Assembly: GCA_025024175.1 (NCBI GenBank)
Contig: QCXZ01000041.1
Location: 42,155,786-42,219,785, forward strand
DNA: 64,000 bases
Origin: Rhyzopertha dominica
Lineage: Eukaryota; Arthropoda; Insecta; Coleoptera; Bostrichidae
Reading direction: 5' to 3'
Under the pieces are notes generated by a model. That model was not told the DNA's origin and did no database searches. It was given only the letters and a program-made list of their open reading frames with translations. Shown here piece after piece: positions 48,201-62,000 of this stretch; the stretch's first letter is position 1; every line of letters starts with the position of its first letter. The translations under genes and the position numbers were made by a program.

Positions 48201-51200
48201 CTCATTTCTGAATGCATTTTTGGAATCAGCAGCTCAAAATACATCAGTATGCCGATTTTGAGCCAAAAATAATTTTCACCGAAAACGGCAAAAGAGCAAA
48301 GGCTAACCCCTTTGTTGTTTTTTAACCTCGAAATATCATGGTCTCCGATTACGCTAATTTTATGTTCATTTACTAATGTGGACCTGCTGCATTTCGGAGT
48401 GGTGTCAGTTTTTCTCTAGCTGCAACGGTTCGTCTGAAAAGTGACCTAGAGTAGAACTTTCAATTTACGAAAAATTAATTTCCCGACGTCCTAGCTCATT
48501 TCTGAATGCATTTTTGGAATCAGCAGCTCAAAATACATCAGTATGCCGATTTTGAGCCAAAAATAATTTTCACCGAAAACGGCAAAAGAGCAAAGGCTAA
48601 CCCCTTTGTTGTTTTTTCACCTCGAAATTTCATGGTCTCCGATTACGCTAATTTTATGTTCATTTACTAATGTGGACCTGCTGCATTTCGGAGTGGTGTC
48701 AGTTTTTCTCTAGCTGCAACGGTTCGTCTGAAAAGTGACCTAGAGTAGAACTTTCAATTTACGAAAAATTAATTTCCCGACGTCCTAGCTCATTTCTGAA
48801 TGCATTTTTGGAATCAGCAGCTCAAAATACATCAGTATGCCGATTTTGAGCCAAAAATAATTTTCACCGAAAACGGCAAAAGAGCAAAGGCTAACCCCTT
48901 TGTTGTTTTTTAACCTCGAAATATCATGGTCTCCGATTACGCTAATTTTATGTTCATTTACTAATGTGGACCTTCTGCATTTCGGAGTGGTGTCAGTTTT
49001 TCTCTAGCTGCAACGGATCGTCTGAAAAGTGACCTAGAGTAGAACTTTCAATTTACGAAAAATTAATTTCCCGACGTCCTAGCTCATTTCTGAATGCATT
49101 TTTGGAATCAGCAGCTCAAAATACATCAGTATGCCGATTTTGAGCCAAAAATAATTTTCACCGAAAACGGCAAAAGAGCAAAGGCTAACCCCTTTGTTGT
49201 TTTTTCACCTCGAAATTTCATGGTCTCCGATTACGCTAATTTTATGTTCATTTACTAATGTGGACCTGCTGCATTTCGGAGTGGTGTCAGTTTTTCTCTA
49301 GCTGCAACGGTTCGTCTGAAAAGTGACCTAGAGTAGAACTTTCAATTTACGAAAAATTAATTTCCCGACGTCCTAGCTCATTTCTGAATGCATTTTTGGA
49401 ATCAGCAGCTCAAAATACATCAGTATGCCGATTTTAAGCCAAAAATAATTTTCACCGAAAACGGCAAAAGAGCAAAGGCTAACCCCTTTGTTGTTTTTTC
49501 ACCTCGAAATTTCATGGTCTCCGATTACGCTAATTTTATGTTCATTTACTAATGTGGACCTGCTGCATTTCGGAGTGGTGTCAGTTTTTCTCTAGCTGCA
49601 ACGGTTCGTCTGAAAAGTGACCTAGAGTAGAACTTTCAATTTACGAAAAATTAATTTCTCGACGTCCTAGCTCATTTCTGAATGCATTTTTGGAATCAGC
49701 AGCTCAAAATACATCAGTATGCCGATTTTGAGCCAAAAATAATTTTCACCGAAAACGGCAAAGAGCAAAGGCTAACCCCTTTGTTGTTTTTTTCACCTCG
49801 AAATTTCATGGTCTCCGATTACGCTAATTTTATGTTCATTTACTAATGTGGACCTGCTGCATTTCGGAGTGGTGTCAGTTTTTCTCTAGCTGCAACGGTT
49901 CGTCTGAAAAGTGACCTAGAGTAGAACTTTCAATTTACGAAAAATTAATTTCCCGACGTCCTAGCTCATTTCTGAATGCATTTTTGGAATCAGCAGCTCA
50001 AAATACATCAGTATGCCGATTTTGAGCCAAAAATAATTTTCACCGAAAACGGCAAAAGAGCAAAGGCTAACCCCTTTGTTGTTTTTTCACCTCGAAATTT
50101 CATGGTCTCCGATTACGCTAATTTTTATGTTCATTTACTAATGTGGACCTGCTGCATTTCGGAGTGGTGTCAGTTTTTCTCTAGCTGCAACGGTTCGTCT
50201 GAAAAGTGACCTAGAGTAGAACTTTCAATTTACGAAAAATTAATTTCCCGACGTCCTAGCTCATTTCTGAATGCATTTTTGGAATCAGCAGCTCAAAATA
50301 CATCAGTATGCCGATTTTGAGCCAAAAATAATTTTCACCGAAAACGGCAAAAGAGCAAAGGCTAACCCCTTTGTTGTTTTTTCACCTCGAAATTTCATGG
50401 TCTCCGATTACGCTAATTTTATGTTCATTTACTAATGTGGACCTGCTGCATTTCGGAGTGGTGTCAGTTTTTCTCTAGCTGCAACGGTTCGTCTGAAAAG
50501 TGACCTAGAGTAGAACTTTCAATTTACGAAAAATTAATTTCCCGACGTCCTAGCTCATTTCTGAATGCATTTTTGGAATCAGCAGCTCAAAATACATCAG
50601 TATGCCGATTTTGAGCCAAAAATAATTTTCACCGAAAACGGCAAAAGAGCAAAGGCTAACCCCTTTGTTGTTTTTTCACCTCGAAATTTCATGGTCTCCG
50701 ATTACGCTAATTTATGTTCATTTACTAATGTGGACCTGCTGCATTTCGGAGTGGTGTCAGTTTTTCTCTAGCTGCAACGGTTCGTCTGAAAAGTGACCTA
50801 GAGTAGAACTTTCAATTTACGAAAAATTAATTTCCCGACGTCCTAGCTCATTTCTGAATGCATTTTTGGAAATCAGCAGCTCAAAATACATCAGTATGCC
50901 GATTTTGAGCCAAAAATAATTTTCACCGAAAACGGCAAAAGAGCAAAGGCTAACCCCTTTGTTGTTTTTTCACCTCGAAATTTCATGGTCTCCGATTACG
51001 CTAATTTTATGTTCATTTACTAATGTGGACCTGCTGCATTTCGGAGTGGTGTCAGTTTTTCTCTAGCTGCAACGGTTCGTCTGAAAAGTGACCTAGAGTA
51101 GAACTTTCAATTTACGAAAAATTAATTTCCCGACGTCCTAGCTCATTTCTGAATGCATTTTTGGAATCAGCAGCTCAAAATACATCAGTATGCCGATTTT

Positions 51201-54200
51201 GAGCCAAAAATAATTTTCACCGAAAACGGCAAAAGAGCAAAGGCTAACCCCTTTGTTGTTTTTTCACCTCGAAATTTCATGGTCTCCGATTACGCTAATT
51301 TTATGTTCATTTACTAATGTGGACCTGCTGCATTTCGGAAGTGGTGTCAGTTTTTCTCTAGCTGCAACGGTTCGTCTGAAAAAGTGACCTAGAGTAGAAC
51401 TTTCAATTTACGAAAAATTAATTTCCCGACGTCCTAGCTCATTTCTGAATGCATTTTTTGGAATCAGCAGCTCAAAATACATCAGTATGCCGATTTTGAG
51501 CCAAAAATAATTTTCACCGAAAACGGCAAAAGAGCCAAAGGCTAACCCCTTTGGTTGTTTTTCACCTCGAAATTTCATGGTCTCCGATTACGCTAATTTT
51601 ATGTTCATTTACTAATGTGGACCTGCTGCATTTCGGAGTGGTGTCAGTTTTTCTCTAGCTGCAACGGTTCGTCTGAAAAGTGACCTAGAGTAGAACTTTC
51701 AATTTACGAAAAATTAATTTCCCGACGTCCTAGCTCATTTCTGAATGCATTTTTGGAATCAGCAGCTCAAAATACATCAGTATGCCGATTTTGAGCCAAA
51801 AATAATTTTCACCGAAAACGGCAAAAGAGCAAAGGCTAACCCCTTTGTGTTTTTTCACCTCGAAATTTCATGGTCTCCGATTACGCTAATTTTATGTTCA
51901 TTTACTAATGTGGACCTGCTGCATTTCGGAGTGGTGTCAGTTTTTCTCTAGCTGCAACGGTTCGTCTGAAAAGTGACCTAGAGTAGAACTTTCAATTTAC
52001 GAAAAATTAATTTCCCGACGTCCTAGCTCATTTCTGAATGCATTTTTGGAATCAGCAGCTCAAAATACATCAGTATGCCGATTTTGAGCCAAAAATAATT
52101 TTCACCGAAAACGGCAAAAGAGCAAAGGCTAACCCCTTTGTTGTTTTTTCACCTCGAAATTTCATGGTCTCCGATTACGCTAATTTTATGTTCATTTACT
52201 AATGTGGACCTGCTGCATTTCGGAGTGGTGTCAGTTTTCTCTAGCTGCAACGGTTCGTCTGAAAAGTGACCTAGAGTAGAACTTTCAATTTACGAAAAAT
52301 TAATTTCCCGACGTCCTAGCTCATTTCTGAATGCATTTTTGGAATCAGCAGCTCAAAATACATCAGTATGCCGATTTTGAGCCAAAAATAATTTTCACCG
52401 AAAACGGCAAAAGAGCAAAGGCTAACCCCTTTGTTGTTTTTTCACCTCGAAATTTCATGGTCTCCGATTACGCTAATTTTATGTTCATTTACTAATGTGG
52501 ACCTGCTGCATTTCGGAGTGGTGTCAGTTTTTCTCTAGCTGCAACGGTTCGTCTGAAAAGTGACCTAGAGTAGAACTTTCAATTTACGAAAAATTAATTT
52601 CCCGACGTCCTAGCTCATTTCTGAATGCATTTTTGGAATCAGCAGCTCAAAATACATCAGTATGCCGATTTTGAGCCAAAAATAATTTTCACCGAAAACG
52701 GCAAAAGAGCAAAGGCTACAACCCCTTTGTTGTTTTTTCACCTCGAAATTTCATGGTCTCCGATTACGCTAATTTTATGTTCATTTACTAATGTGGACCT
52801 GCCTGCATTTCGGAGTGGTGTCAGTTTTTCTCTAGCTGCAACGGTTCGTTCTGAAAAGTGACCTAGAGTAGAACTTTCAATTTACGAAAAATTAATTTCC
52901 CGACGTCCTAGCTCATTTCTGAATGCATTTTTTGGAATCAGCAGCTCAAAATACATCAGTATGCCGATTTTTGAGCCAAAAATAATTTTCACCGAAAACG
53001 GCAAAAGAGCAAAGGCTAACCCCTTTGTTGTTTTTTCACCTCGAAATTCATGGTCTCCGATTACGCTAATTTTATGTTCATTTACTAATGTGGACCTGCT
53101 GCATTTCGGAGTGGTGTCAGTTTTTCTCTAGCTGCAACGGTTCGTCTTGAAAAGTGACCTAGAGTAGAACTTTCAATTTACGAAAAATTAATTTCCCGGA
53201 CGTCCTAGCTCATTTCTGAATGCATTTTTGGAATCAGCAGCTCAAAATACATCAGTATGCCGATTTTGAGCCAAAAATAATTTTCACCGAAAACGGCAAA
53301 AAGAGCAAAGGCTAACCCCTTTGTTGTTTTTTTCACCTCGAAATTTCATGGTCTCCGATTACGCTAATTTTATGTTCATTTACTAATGTGGACCTGCTGC
53401 ATTTCGGAGTGGTGTCAGTTTTTCTCTAGCTGCAACGGTTCGTCTGAAAAGTGACCTAGAGTAGAACTTTCAATTTACGAAAAATTAATTTCCCGACGTC
53501 CTAGCTCATTTCTGAATGCATTTTTGGAATCAGCAGCTCAAATTACATCAGTATGCCGATTTTGAGCCAAAAATAATTTTCACCGAAAACGGCAAAAGAG
53601 CAAAGGCTAACCCCTTTGTTGTTTTTCACCTCGAAATTTCATGGTCTCCGATTACGCTAATTTTATGTTCATTTACTAATGTGGACCTGCTGCATTTCGG
53701 AGTGGTGTCAGTTTTTCTCTAGCTGCAACGGTTCGTCTGAAAAGTGACCTAGAGTAGAACTTTCAATTTACGAAAAATTAATTTCCCGACGTCCTAGCTC
53801 ATTTCTGAATGCATTTTTGGAATCAGCAGCTCAAAATACATCAGTATGCGATTTTGAGCCAAAAATAATTTTCACCGAAAACGGATGCAAAAGAGCAAGG
53901 CTAACCCCTTTTGTTGTTTTTTTAACCTCGAAATTTCATGGTCTCACGATTACGTGCTAATTTTATGTTCATCGTTACTATGTGGACGCTTCCTGCTTTC
54001 GGAGTGGGTGTCCAGTTTTCTCTAGCTGCAACGGTTCGTATGAAAAGTGACCTAGAGTACAACTTTCAATTTACGAAAATTAATTTCCCCGACGTCCTAA
54101 GCTCATTTCTGAATGCATTTTTTGGAATCAGGCAGCTCAAAATACATTCAGTATCGCCGATTGTTGAGCCAAAATAATTTTCACCCGAAAACGGCAAAAG

Positions 54201-57200
54201 AGCCAAGGCTAACCCCCTTTGTTGTTTTTTCACTCTCTGAAATTCATGGTCTCCGATTACGGCGTCCTAGATTTTATGCTTCATCTTACTAATGTTGGAT
54301 CCTGCTTGCATTCGGAGTGGTGTCAGTTTTTCTCTAGCTGCAACGGTTCGTCTGAAAAGTGACCTAGAGTAGAACTTTCAATTTACGAAAANNNNNNNNN
54401 NNNNNNNNNNNNNNNNNNNNNNNNNNNNNNNNNNNNNNNNNNNNNNNNNNNNNNNNNNNNNNNNNNNNNNNNNNNNNNNNNNNNNNNNNNNAGCTCAAAA
54501 TACATCAGTAATGCCGATTTTGAGCCAAAAATAATTTTAACCGAAAAACGGCAAAAGAGCAAAGGCTAACCCCTTTGTTGTTTTTTCACCTCGAAATTTC
54601 ATGGTCTCCGATTACGCTAATTTTATGTTCATTTACTAATGTGGACCTGCTGCATTTCGGAGTGGTGTCAGTTTTTCTCTAGCTGCAACGGTTCGTCTGA
54701 AAAGTGACCTAGAGTAGAACTTTCAATTTACGAAAAATTAATTTCCCGACGTCCTAGCTCATTTCTGAATGCATTTTTGGAATCAGCAGCTCAAAATACA
54801 TCAGTATGCCGATTTTGAGCCAAAAATAATTTTCACCGAAAACGGCAAAAGAGCAAAGGCTAACCCCTTTGTTGTTTTTTCACCTCGAAATTTCATGGTC
54901 TCCGATTACGCTAATTTATGTTCATTTACTAATGTGGACCTGCTGCATTTCGGAGTGGTGTCAGTTTTTCTCTAGCTGCAACGGTTCGTCTGAAAAGTGA
55001 CCTAGAGTAGAACTTTCAATTTACGAAAAATTAATTTCCCGACGTCCTAGCTCATTTCTGAATGCATTTTTGGAATCAGCAGCTCAAAATACATCAGTAT
55101 GCCGATTTTGAGCCAAAAATAATTTTCACCGAAAACGGCAAAAGAGCAAAGGCTAACCCCTTTGTTGTTTTTTCACCTCGAAATTTCATGGTCTCCGATT
55201 ACGCTAATTTTATGTTCATTTACTAATGTGGACCTGCTGCATTTCGGAGTGGTGTCAGTTTTTCTCTAGCTGCAACGGTTCGTCTGAAAAGTGACCTAGA
55301 GTAGAACTTTCAATTTACGAAAAATTAATTTCCCGACGTCCTAGCTCATTTCTGAATGCATTTTTGGAATCAGCAGCTCAAAATACATCAGTATGCCGAT
55401 TTGAGCCAAAAATAATTTTCACCGAAAACGGCAAAAGAGCAAAGGCTAACCCCTTTGTTGTTTTTTCACCTCGAAATTTCATGGTCTCCGATTACGCTAA
55501 TTTTATGTTCATTTACTAATGTGGACCTTCTGCATTTCGGAGTGGTGTCAGTTTTTCTCTAGCTGCAACGGTTCGTCTGAAAAGTGACCTAGAGTAGAAC
55601 TTTCAATTTACGAAAAATTAATTTCCCGACGTCCTAGCTCATTTCTGAATGCATTTTTGGAATCAGCAGCTCAAAATACATCAGTATGCCGATTTTGAGC
55701 CAAAAATAATTTTCATCGAAAACGGCAAAAGAGCAAAGGCTAACCCCTTTGTTGTTTTTTCACCTCGAAATTTCATGGTCTCCGATTACGCTAATTTTAT
55801 GTTCATTTACTAATGTGGACCTGCTGCATTTCATAGTGGTGTCAGTTTTTCTCTAGCTGCAACGGTTCGTCTGAAAAGTGACCTAGAGTAGAACTTTCAA
55901 TTTACGAAAAATTAATTTCCCGACGTCCTAGCTCATTTCTGAATGCATTTTTGGAATCAGCAGCTCAAAATACATCAGTATGCCGATTTTGAGCCAAAAT
56001 AATTTTCACCGAAAACGGCAAAAGAGCAAAGGCTAACCCCTTTGTTGTTTTTCACCTCGAAATTTCATGGTCTCCGATTACGCTAATTTTATGTTCATTT
56101 ACTAATGTGGACCTTCTGCATTTCGGAGTGGTGTCAGTTTTTCTCTAGCTGCAACGGTTCGTCTGAAAAGTGACCTAGAGTAGAACTTTCAATTTACGAA
56201 AAATTAATTTCCCGACGTCCTAGCTCATTTCTGAATGCATTTTTGGAATCAGCAGCTCAAAATACATCAGTATGCCGATTTTGAGCCAAAAATAATTTTC
56301 ACCGAAAACGGCAAAAGAGCAAAGGCTAACCCCTTTGTTGTTTTTTCACCTCGAAATTTCATGGTCTCCGATTACGCTAATTTTATGTTCATTTACTAAT
56401 GTGGACCTTCTGCATTTCGGAGTGGTGTCAGTTTTTCTCTAGCTGCAACGGTTCGTCTGAAAAGTGACCTAGAGTAGAACTTTCAATTTACGAAAAATTA
56501 ATTTCCCGACGTCCTAGCTCATTTCTGAATGCATTTTTGGAATCAGCAGCTCAAAATACATCAGTATGCCGATTTTGAGCCAAAAATAATTTTCACCGAA
56601 AACGGCAAAAGAGCAAAGGCTAACCCCTTTGTTGTTTTTTCACCTCGAAATTTCATGGTCTCCGATTACGCTAATTTTATGTTCATTTACTAATGTGGAC
56701 CTTCTGCATTTCGGAGTGGTGTCAGTTTTTCTCTAGCTGCAACGGTTCGTCTGAAAAGTGACCTAGAGTAGAACTTTCAATTTACGAAAAATTAATATCC
56801 CGACGTCCTAGCTCATTTCTGAATGCATTTTTGGAATCAGCAGCTCAAAATACATCAGTATGCCGATTTTGAGCCAAAAATAATTTTCATCGAAAACGGC
56901 AAAAGAGCAAAGGCTAACCCCTTTGTTGTTTTTTCACCTCGAAATTTCATGGTCTCCGATTACGCTAATTTTATGTTCATTTACTAATGTGGACCTGCTG
57001 CATTTCATAGTGGTGTCAGTTTTTCTCTAGCTGCAACGGTTCGTCTGAAAAGTGACCTAGAGTAGAACTTTCAATTTACGAAAAATTAATTTCCCGACGT
57101 CCTAGCTCATTTCTGAATGCATTTTTGGAATCAGCAGCTCAAAATACATCAGTATGCCGATTTTGAGCCAAAAATAATTTTCACCGAAAACGGCAAGAGA

Positions 57201-58666
57201 GCAAAGGCTAACCCCTTTGTTGTTTTTTCACCTCGAAATTTCATGGTCTCCGATTACGCTAATTTTATGTTCATTTACTAATGTGGACCTGCTGCATTTC
57301 GGAGTGGTGTCAGTTTTTCTCTAGCTGCAACGGTTCGTCTGAAAAGTGACCTAGAGTAGAACTTTCAATTTACGAAAAATTAATTTCCCGACGTCCTAGC
57401 TCATTTCTGAATGCATTTTTGGAATCAGCAGCTCAAATACATCAGTATGCCGATTTTGAGCCAAAAATAATTTTCACCGAAAACGGCAAAAGAGCAAAGG
57501 CTAACCCCTTTGTTGTTTTTTCACCTCGAAATTTCATGGTCTCCGATTACGCTAATTTTATGTTCATTTACTAATGTGGACCTGCTGCATTTCGGAGTGG
57601 TGTCAGTTTTTCTCTAGCTGCAACGGTTCGTCTGAAAAGTGACCTAGAGTAGAACTTTCAATTTACGAAAAATTAATTTCCCGACGTCCTAGCTCATTTC
57701 TGAATGCATTTTTGGAATCAGCAGCTCAAAATACTTCAGTATGCCGATTTTAAGCCAAAAATAATTTTCACCGAAAACGTCAAAAGAGCAAAGGCTAACC
57801 CCTTTGTTGTTTTTTCACCTCGAAATTTCATGGTCTCCGATTACGCTAATTTTATGTTCATTTACTAATGTGGACCTGCTGCATTTCGGAGTGGTGTCAG
57901 TTTTTCTCTAGCTGCAACGGTTCGTCTGAAAAGTGACCTAGAGTAGAACTTTCAATTTACGAAAAATTAATTTCCCGACGTCCTAGCTCATTTCTGAGTG
58001 CATTTTTGGAATCAGCAGCTCAAAATACATCAGTATGCCGATTTTGAGCCAAAAATAATTTTCACCGAAAACGGCAAAAGAGCAAAGGCTAACCCCTTTG
58101 TTGTTTTTTCACCTCGAAATTTCATGGTCTCCGATTACGCTAATTTTATGTTCATTTACTAATGTGGACCTGCTGCATTTCGGAGTGGTGTCAGTTTTTC
58201 TCTAGCTGCAACGGTTCGTCTGAAAAGTGACCTAGAGTAGAACTTTCAATTTACGAAAAATTAATTTCCCGACGTCCTAGCTCATTTCTGAATGCATTTT
58301 TGGAATCAGCAGCTCAAAATACATCAGTATGCCGATTTTGAGCCAAAAATAATTTTCACCGAAAACGGCAAGAGAGCAAAGGCTAACCCCTTTGTTGTTT
58401 TTTCACCTCNAAATTTCATGGTCTCCGATTACGCTAATTTTATGTTCATTTACTAATGTGAACCTGCTGCATTTCGGAGTGGTGTGTTTTTCTCTAGCTG
58501 CAACGGTTCGTCTGAAAAGTGACCTAGAGTAGAACTTTCAATTTACGAAAAATTAATTTCCCGACGACCTAGCTCATTTCTGAATGCATTTTTGGAATCA
58601 GCAGCTCAAAATACATCAGTATGCCGATTTTGAGCCAATAATAATATTCACCGAAAACGGCAAAAC
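45253..58666. repeat. Satellite DNA array, 294-bp monomer
   Basis: Head-to-tail array of about 45 copies. Adjacent monomer starts (for example ctcatttctgaatgc at 45,553 and 45,847) are 294 bp apart and the spacing holds across 13.4 kb. Copies differ at only a few positions; recurring variants are ggaccTtctg / ggaccGctg-type, aaatAtcatgg, ttttAagcc, ttcaTcgaaa with ttcATagtgg, and ggcaaGagagc. The first monomer is slightly more diverged; the last breaks off at cggcaaaacg. Short open frames beginning MHFWNQQLKIH recur but stop at 60-80 codons and are by-products of the repeat. No hammerhead or CENP-B-like box was found. Confidence 0.97.
54392..54491. other. Assembly gap (100 N) inside the satellite
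   Basis: Exactly 100 Ns. By repeat phase, sequence before (ending acgaaaa) and after (starting agctcaaaat) should be separated by 51 nt plus a whole number of 294-bp monomers, so 100 is a placeholder. The true array is therefore of unknown length. Confidence 0.95.
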
Positions 58667-58829
58667 GTTTATCAAAACGTTAATTCCAAGAGCCTTTGTA
58701 TGCCTGAATCTTTTGCCTTATTTCCAGTTTCAAATACTGAAGTTGGGAATGCAATAAAAATCTTAGACCTAAAAACTCAACAGGATATGTTAATATTTCC
58801 AACATGTAATTAAATGAATTTCTCTTTTC

Positions 58830-60260
58830 ATTGTGATGCCTCTTACTTTTATAATAAACACATCGTTTGAAAAAGGAAAGTTTCCAACATTGTTAAAATT
58901 CTCTGTGGTTAAGCCACTTTTTGAGAAAGGTGATCTCTGTCTAATTGGAAACTACACACCAATTTCAAAAATATTTGAAATAATAATGCTGGAAAGAATT
59001 ACATCTTTTTTTACTGTAAAAAAGATACTTTCCACGATGCAACACGCTTTCTGGAAAAGTCTTTCTACAGTAACAACTATATATAGTTTTCTTTCAGAGT
59101 TATACACAAAAATAGATGAGACAGGTAACTATATGGGAAGATTTTTAAATCTTTTCAAAGCGTTTGATCTACCATCCATCATCAGCTATTAAAAAAAGTT
59201 AGAAAACTATGGTATAAGAGGGACAGCTCTTCAGTGGGTAAATTCATTTTTGGAAGGATTCATACAGGGATGGTTGTTGAAATCAAAGGCTGCAAATATG
59301 CATCATCTGAAAAAGGAGTTTTTGCCGGGGTAACTCAGGGCAGCATTCTTGGCCCTTTTCTCTTTATAGCTTATATAAATGATCTTCATTATAACTTTGA
59401 AGGGCATATCTCTACAAAAATTGTAAATTATGCTGATGACATCAGTCTTCTAATTTCAGTTAGCACCAAAAAAGAGGTTGTTGAAAATGCAGTTAATGTC
59501 GCCTCAAGTTTGCAAAATTGGTTTCAGACGCATAAGTTATATTTAAATTTGAACACAACTAAGTTGTTGTTGTTTATGTTGTTTTATAATAATAAAAGTA
59601 AAACTTTTACCGATAGTTTGATTAACACTAATGTAAAATTGGTTAGCATTACAAAATTTTTAGGCATCACTTTGGATGATAACAACATGGAATTCCCAAC
59701 TTGATATACTAACCAAGAAATTGAGTACTGCTTGCTATGTACTGAAGGAATTAAACAAAGTGGTTAATAAAACTACTTTACTAAGTGCTTACTACAGAAA
59801 AATTTAATATCACAATGAAATATGGTATAATTTTTTGGGGGATATTAATATATAACAATGAAATTTTTGTGTTACAAGAAAAGGCTGTAAGAATAATAGA
59901 TAATTTGAAACCACTTGATTCATGTAGAGGAATTTTTAGAAAACATAAACTTCTTACTGTTATAAGTTTGTACATATAAGAGTGCATTTGCTTTGTATCA
60001 AAAACGGTACAAAAATTTTAAAACTAAAAACTTTAAGGTAACACGTAAAGTTGATACCTATACTTACCTATTACAATTCTTTGGCATCTAAATATAAAGA
60101 AATCTTATTTAAAAAAGAAATTAAAGCAACACTTGTGTCACTGATATTACTAACTATTATTATTATTATTCAAGAAAATGTGGCGGTGATTCTAAAAAGT
60201 GTTCCAGTAATGGATTTTTCTAAGTCATTAGAGAGCCTTTATCAAGAGCGTCATTAGTAT
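58830..60260 (+). pseudogene. LINE reverse-transcriptase relic (jockey/CR1-like)
   Basis: The first frame (58,833-59,192) reads FEKGKFPTLLKFSVVKPLFE, KGDLCLIGNYTPIS and KIFEIIMLERI, the RT start (P-x-FKxGxxxxxxNYRPIS). The second (59,234-59,704) reads GVTQGSILGPFLFIAYINDL and IVNYADDISLL with YADD at 59,429-59,440, then LNTTKLLLF and FLGITLDDN. A third block (60,051-60,257) gives YYNSLASKYKEILFKKEIK, a decayed C-terminus. The catalytic YADD is intact but stops separate the frames. An unusually small number of breaks suggests moderate age. It begins just after the satellite. Confidence 0.85.
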
Positions 60261-60879
60261 GTAGTGAGAGAAGGGATGTACATGGAAAACTAACGAGTTA
60301 ATAATTTTTTTTACTGTTATCCGGTATTTACCCTATTTAGTTACTTGGTGTGTCTTTAGTAGCCTCCATTCGTACACCTATAACTTGCTGAACTACTCAT
60401 AAAGACCTACCAAGTTACCGTAAAACAAACTCAGCAGTTTTGGATGGATTACTGTTTACTATTTAGAATGTAAAGTGTTATAAATTGCTAGATAGGAAAA
60501 GTGTATTTCTTGCACTTCTTTTTAACTAATAATTTTTAATTAATACATCTGGTGACTAACACATTGCGGTAGCCATGTTTTAAACATTCTTTATTTGTTA
60601 CTTGTGACATATTGTCATTAAAAAGCCGTTTAAAAAAAAAACATAAAAAATAATGTAATAAAAAGATAAAATGAGAAAATCAAAGAAAATTGAAAATAAA
60701 ACAAATAGTATAGACTACATCATCAAATACTTATCTTAAGTCATTATAATTATTACCCTTGATATCTTGATTGATTTATAAGAAAAAAGTCATTAAAACC
60801 TGTTCTAATTGCAGTTTTATAGAATTGTAAAGTTGTACATAAAATTTTTAATTTCTTGCCAATTTATTACACAAAAGAT
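60261..60879. other. No gene seen; spacer
   Basis: A+T-rich, with a small hairpin at about 60,339-60,420 (acttggtgtgtctttag paired with an inverted aaagacctaccaagt). It may be the LINE 3' end or a separate small repeat. Confidence 0.35.
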
Positions 60880-62000
60880 AATATGCATTTTGTTGAATCA
60901 AAAAACATACAAGTCCCTCCATATCATAAAGTAGTATCATTGGATGTAGTCAACCTTTTCAGAAATATTTCATAACAGTTAGTTATCAAGGTATTGTGTG
61001 AACACTGGTACAAAATTGACCCTTGTTTCATGTCCCAAAATTTTGACCACTGATGAAAGAAGTTGTTCTTAGTTAATATCTTTCATCTTAGATAAATTTT
61101 TTTTTACTTACCAAGAAAAATACTACAAACAAATTTTTGGTGTGCCATGGGCTCAAAATTGAGTCCCATATTAGCGCAATACATAATGCACCATCTACTT
61201 GATACTTGCATACCAAACTATCTTATAATTTAATTTTCATCAAAAAATTTGTGGACGATTTGCTATTGATAATTCCAAGGGATGGCATCGAAGCAATTTT
61301 AACAGTTTTGGCTCTTTTGATGAAATTATTAAATTCACAATTGAAAGGGAGGTTAATAACAGTGTGCCCCTTCTAAATATTAGGGTCATAAGACAACATA
61401 ACATTTTAATTCTAGACTGGTATCAAAAGCCTTCCTTCTGACAGGTATCTAAATTTTCTATCAAATCATTCCGTTAGAATAAAATCAAATTAAACACAGA
61501 ATTATAAAAATTTCACATACAAGTTTAGTAAATAAAAATTTCATAAAACTTAAAATTATGTTGCTGGAAACTCACACCCAAAGATTCTATTAAATAAAAT
61601 TCTTTTTTCTGTAACCAATGACGAGCACCAAGAAAACATAGATTCTTCAATAAATAACATAGAAGGAATTCCCCACTTCGAATCTCTTCCAAATATAACA
61701 GGTTTAGTAACCAAGCTAACAAGATTATTAAAATATCTATAAAAAACACTAAGAAAGTTTCAAACATTTTCAGTAAATGTAAAGATAAAATTCATGTAAA
61801 ATACCAGTCAAATGTGGTTTACTGTTTAGTGTTAAAATTGTAATAATGTTGACGGGCAAACAACATCACAGTGGCTATCAAGGAGGGTAATCTGCATAAA
61901 AGTGACATCAAAACCAATAAAAGAGATTGTTGCTCTCTAGCAGAACATGCAATTCTAAATCAGCATTCAATAAACTGGCAATGAATTAAAACCTTCAAAA
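60880..62000 (+). pseudogene. Penelope-like element relic
   Basis: Bases about 60,930-60,975 read VVSLDVVNLFRNIS (RT motif A). Then YYKQIFG and, after a frameshift, AMGSKLSPILAQYIMHHLLD, and FVDDLLLIIPRDG with the catalytic FVDD at 61,248-61,259. From about 61,790-61,950 a remnant of the nuclease region remains (NLHKSDIKTNK, SLAEHAI). The same order and wording as the 42.3-43.9 kb element show the same family. Frameshifts throughout; the termini are not identified. Confidence 0.75.

Noticed and set aside
47034..54975. Recurring open frames beginning MHFWNQQLKIHQYADFEPK
   Set aside because: They repeat with the 294-bp satellite, open only where a base change removes a stop, and the frame breaks within 60-80 codons; no protein family is recognised.
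45253..58666. CRISPR-like or ribozyme-containing array
   Set aside because: The whole monomer repeats without variable spacers, and neither strand has a CTGATGA core with a following GAAA stem, so it is a plain satellite.
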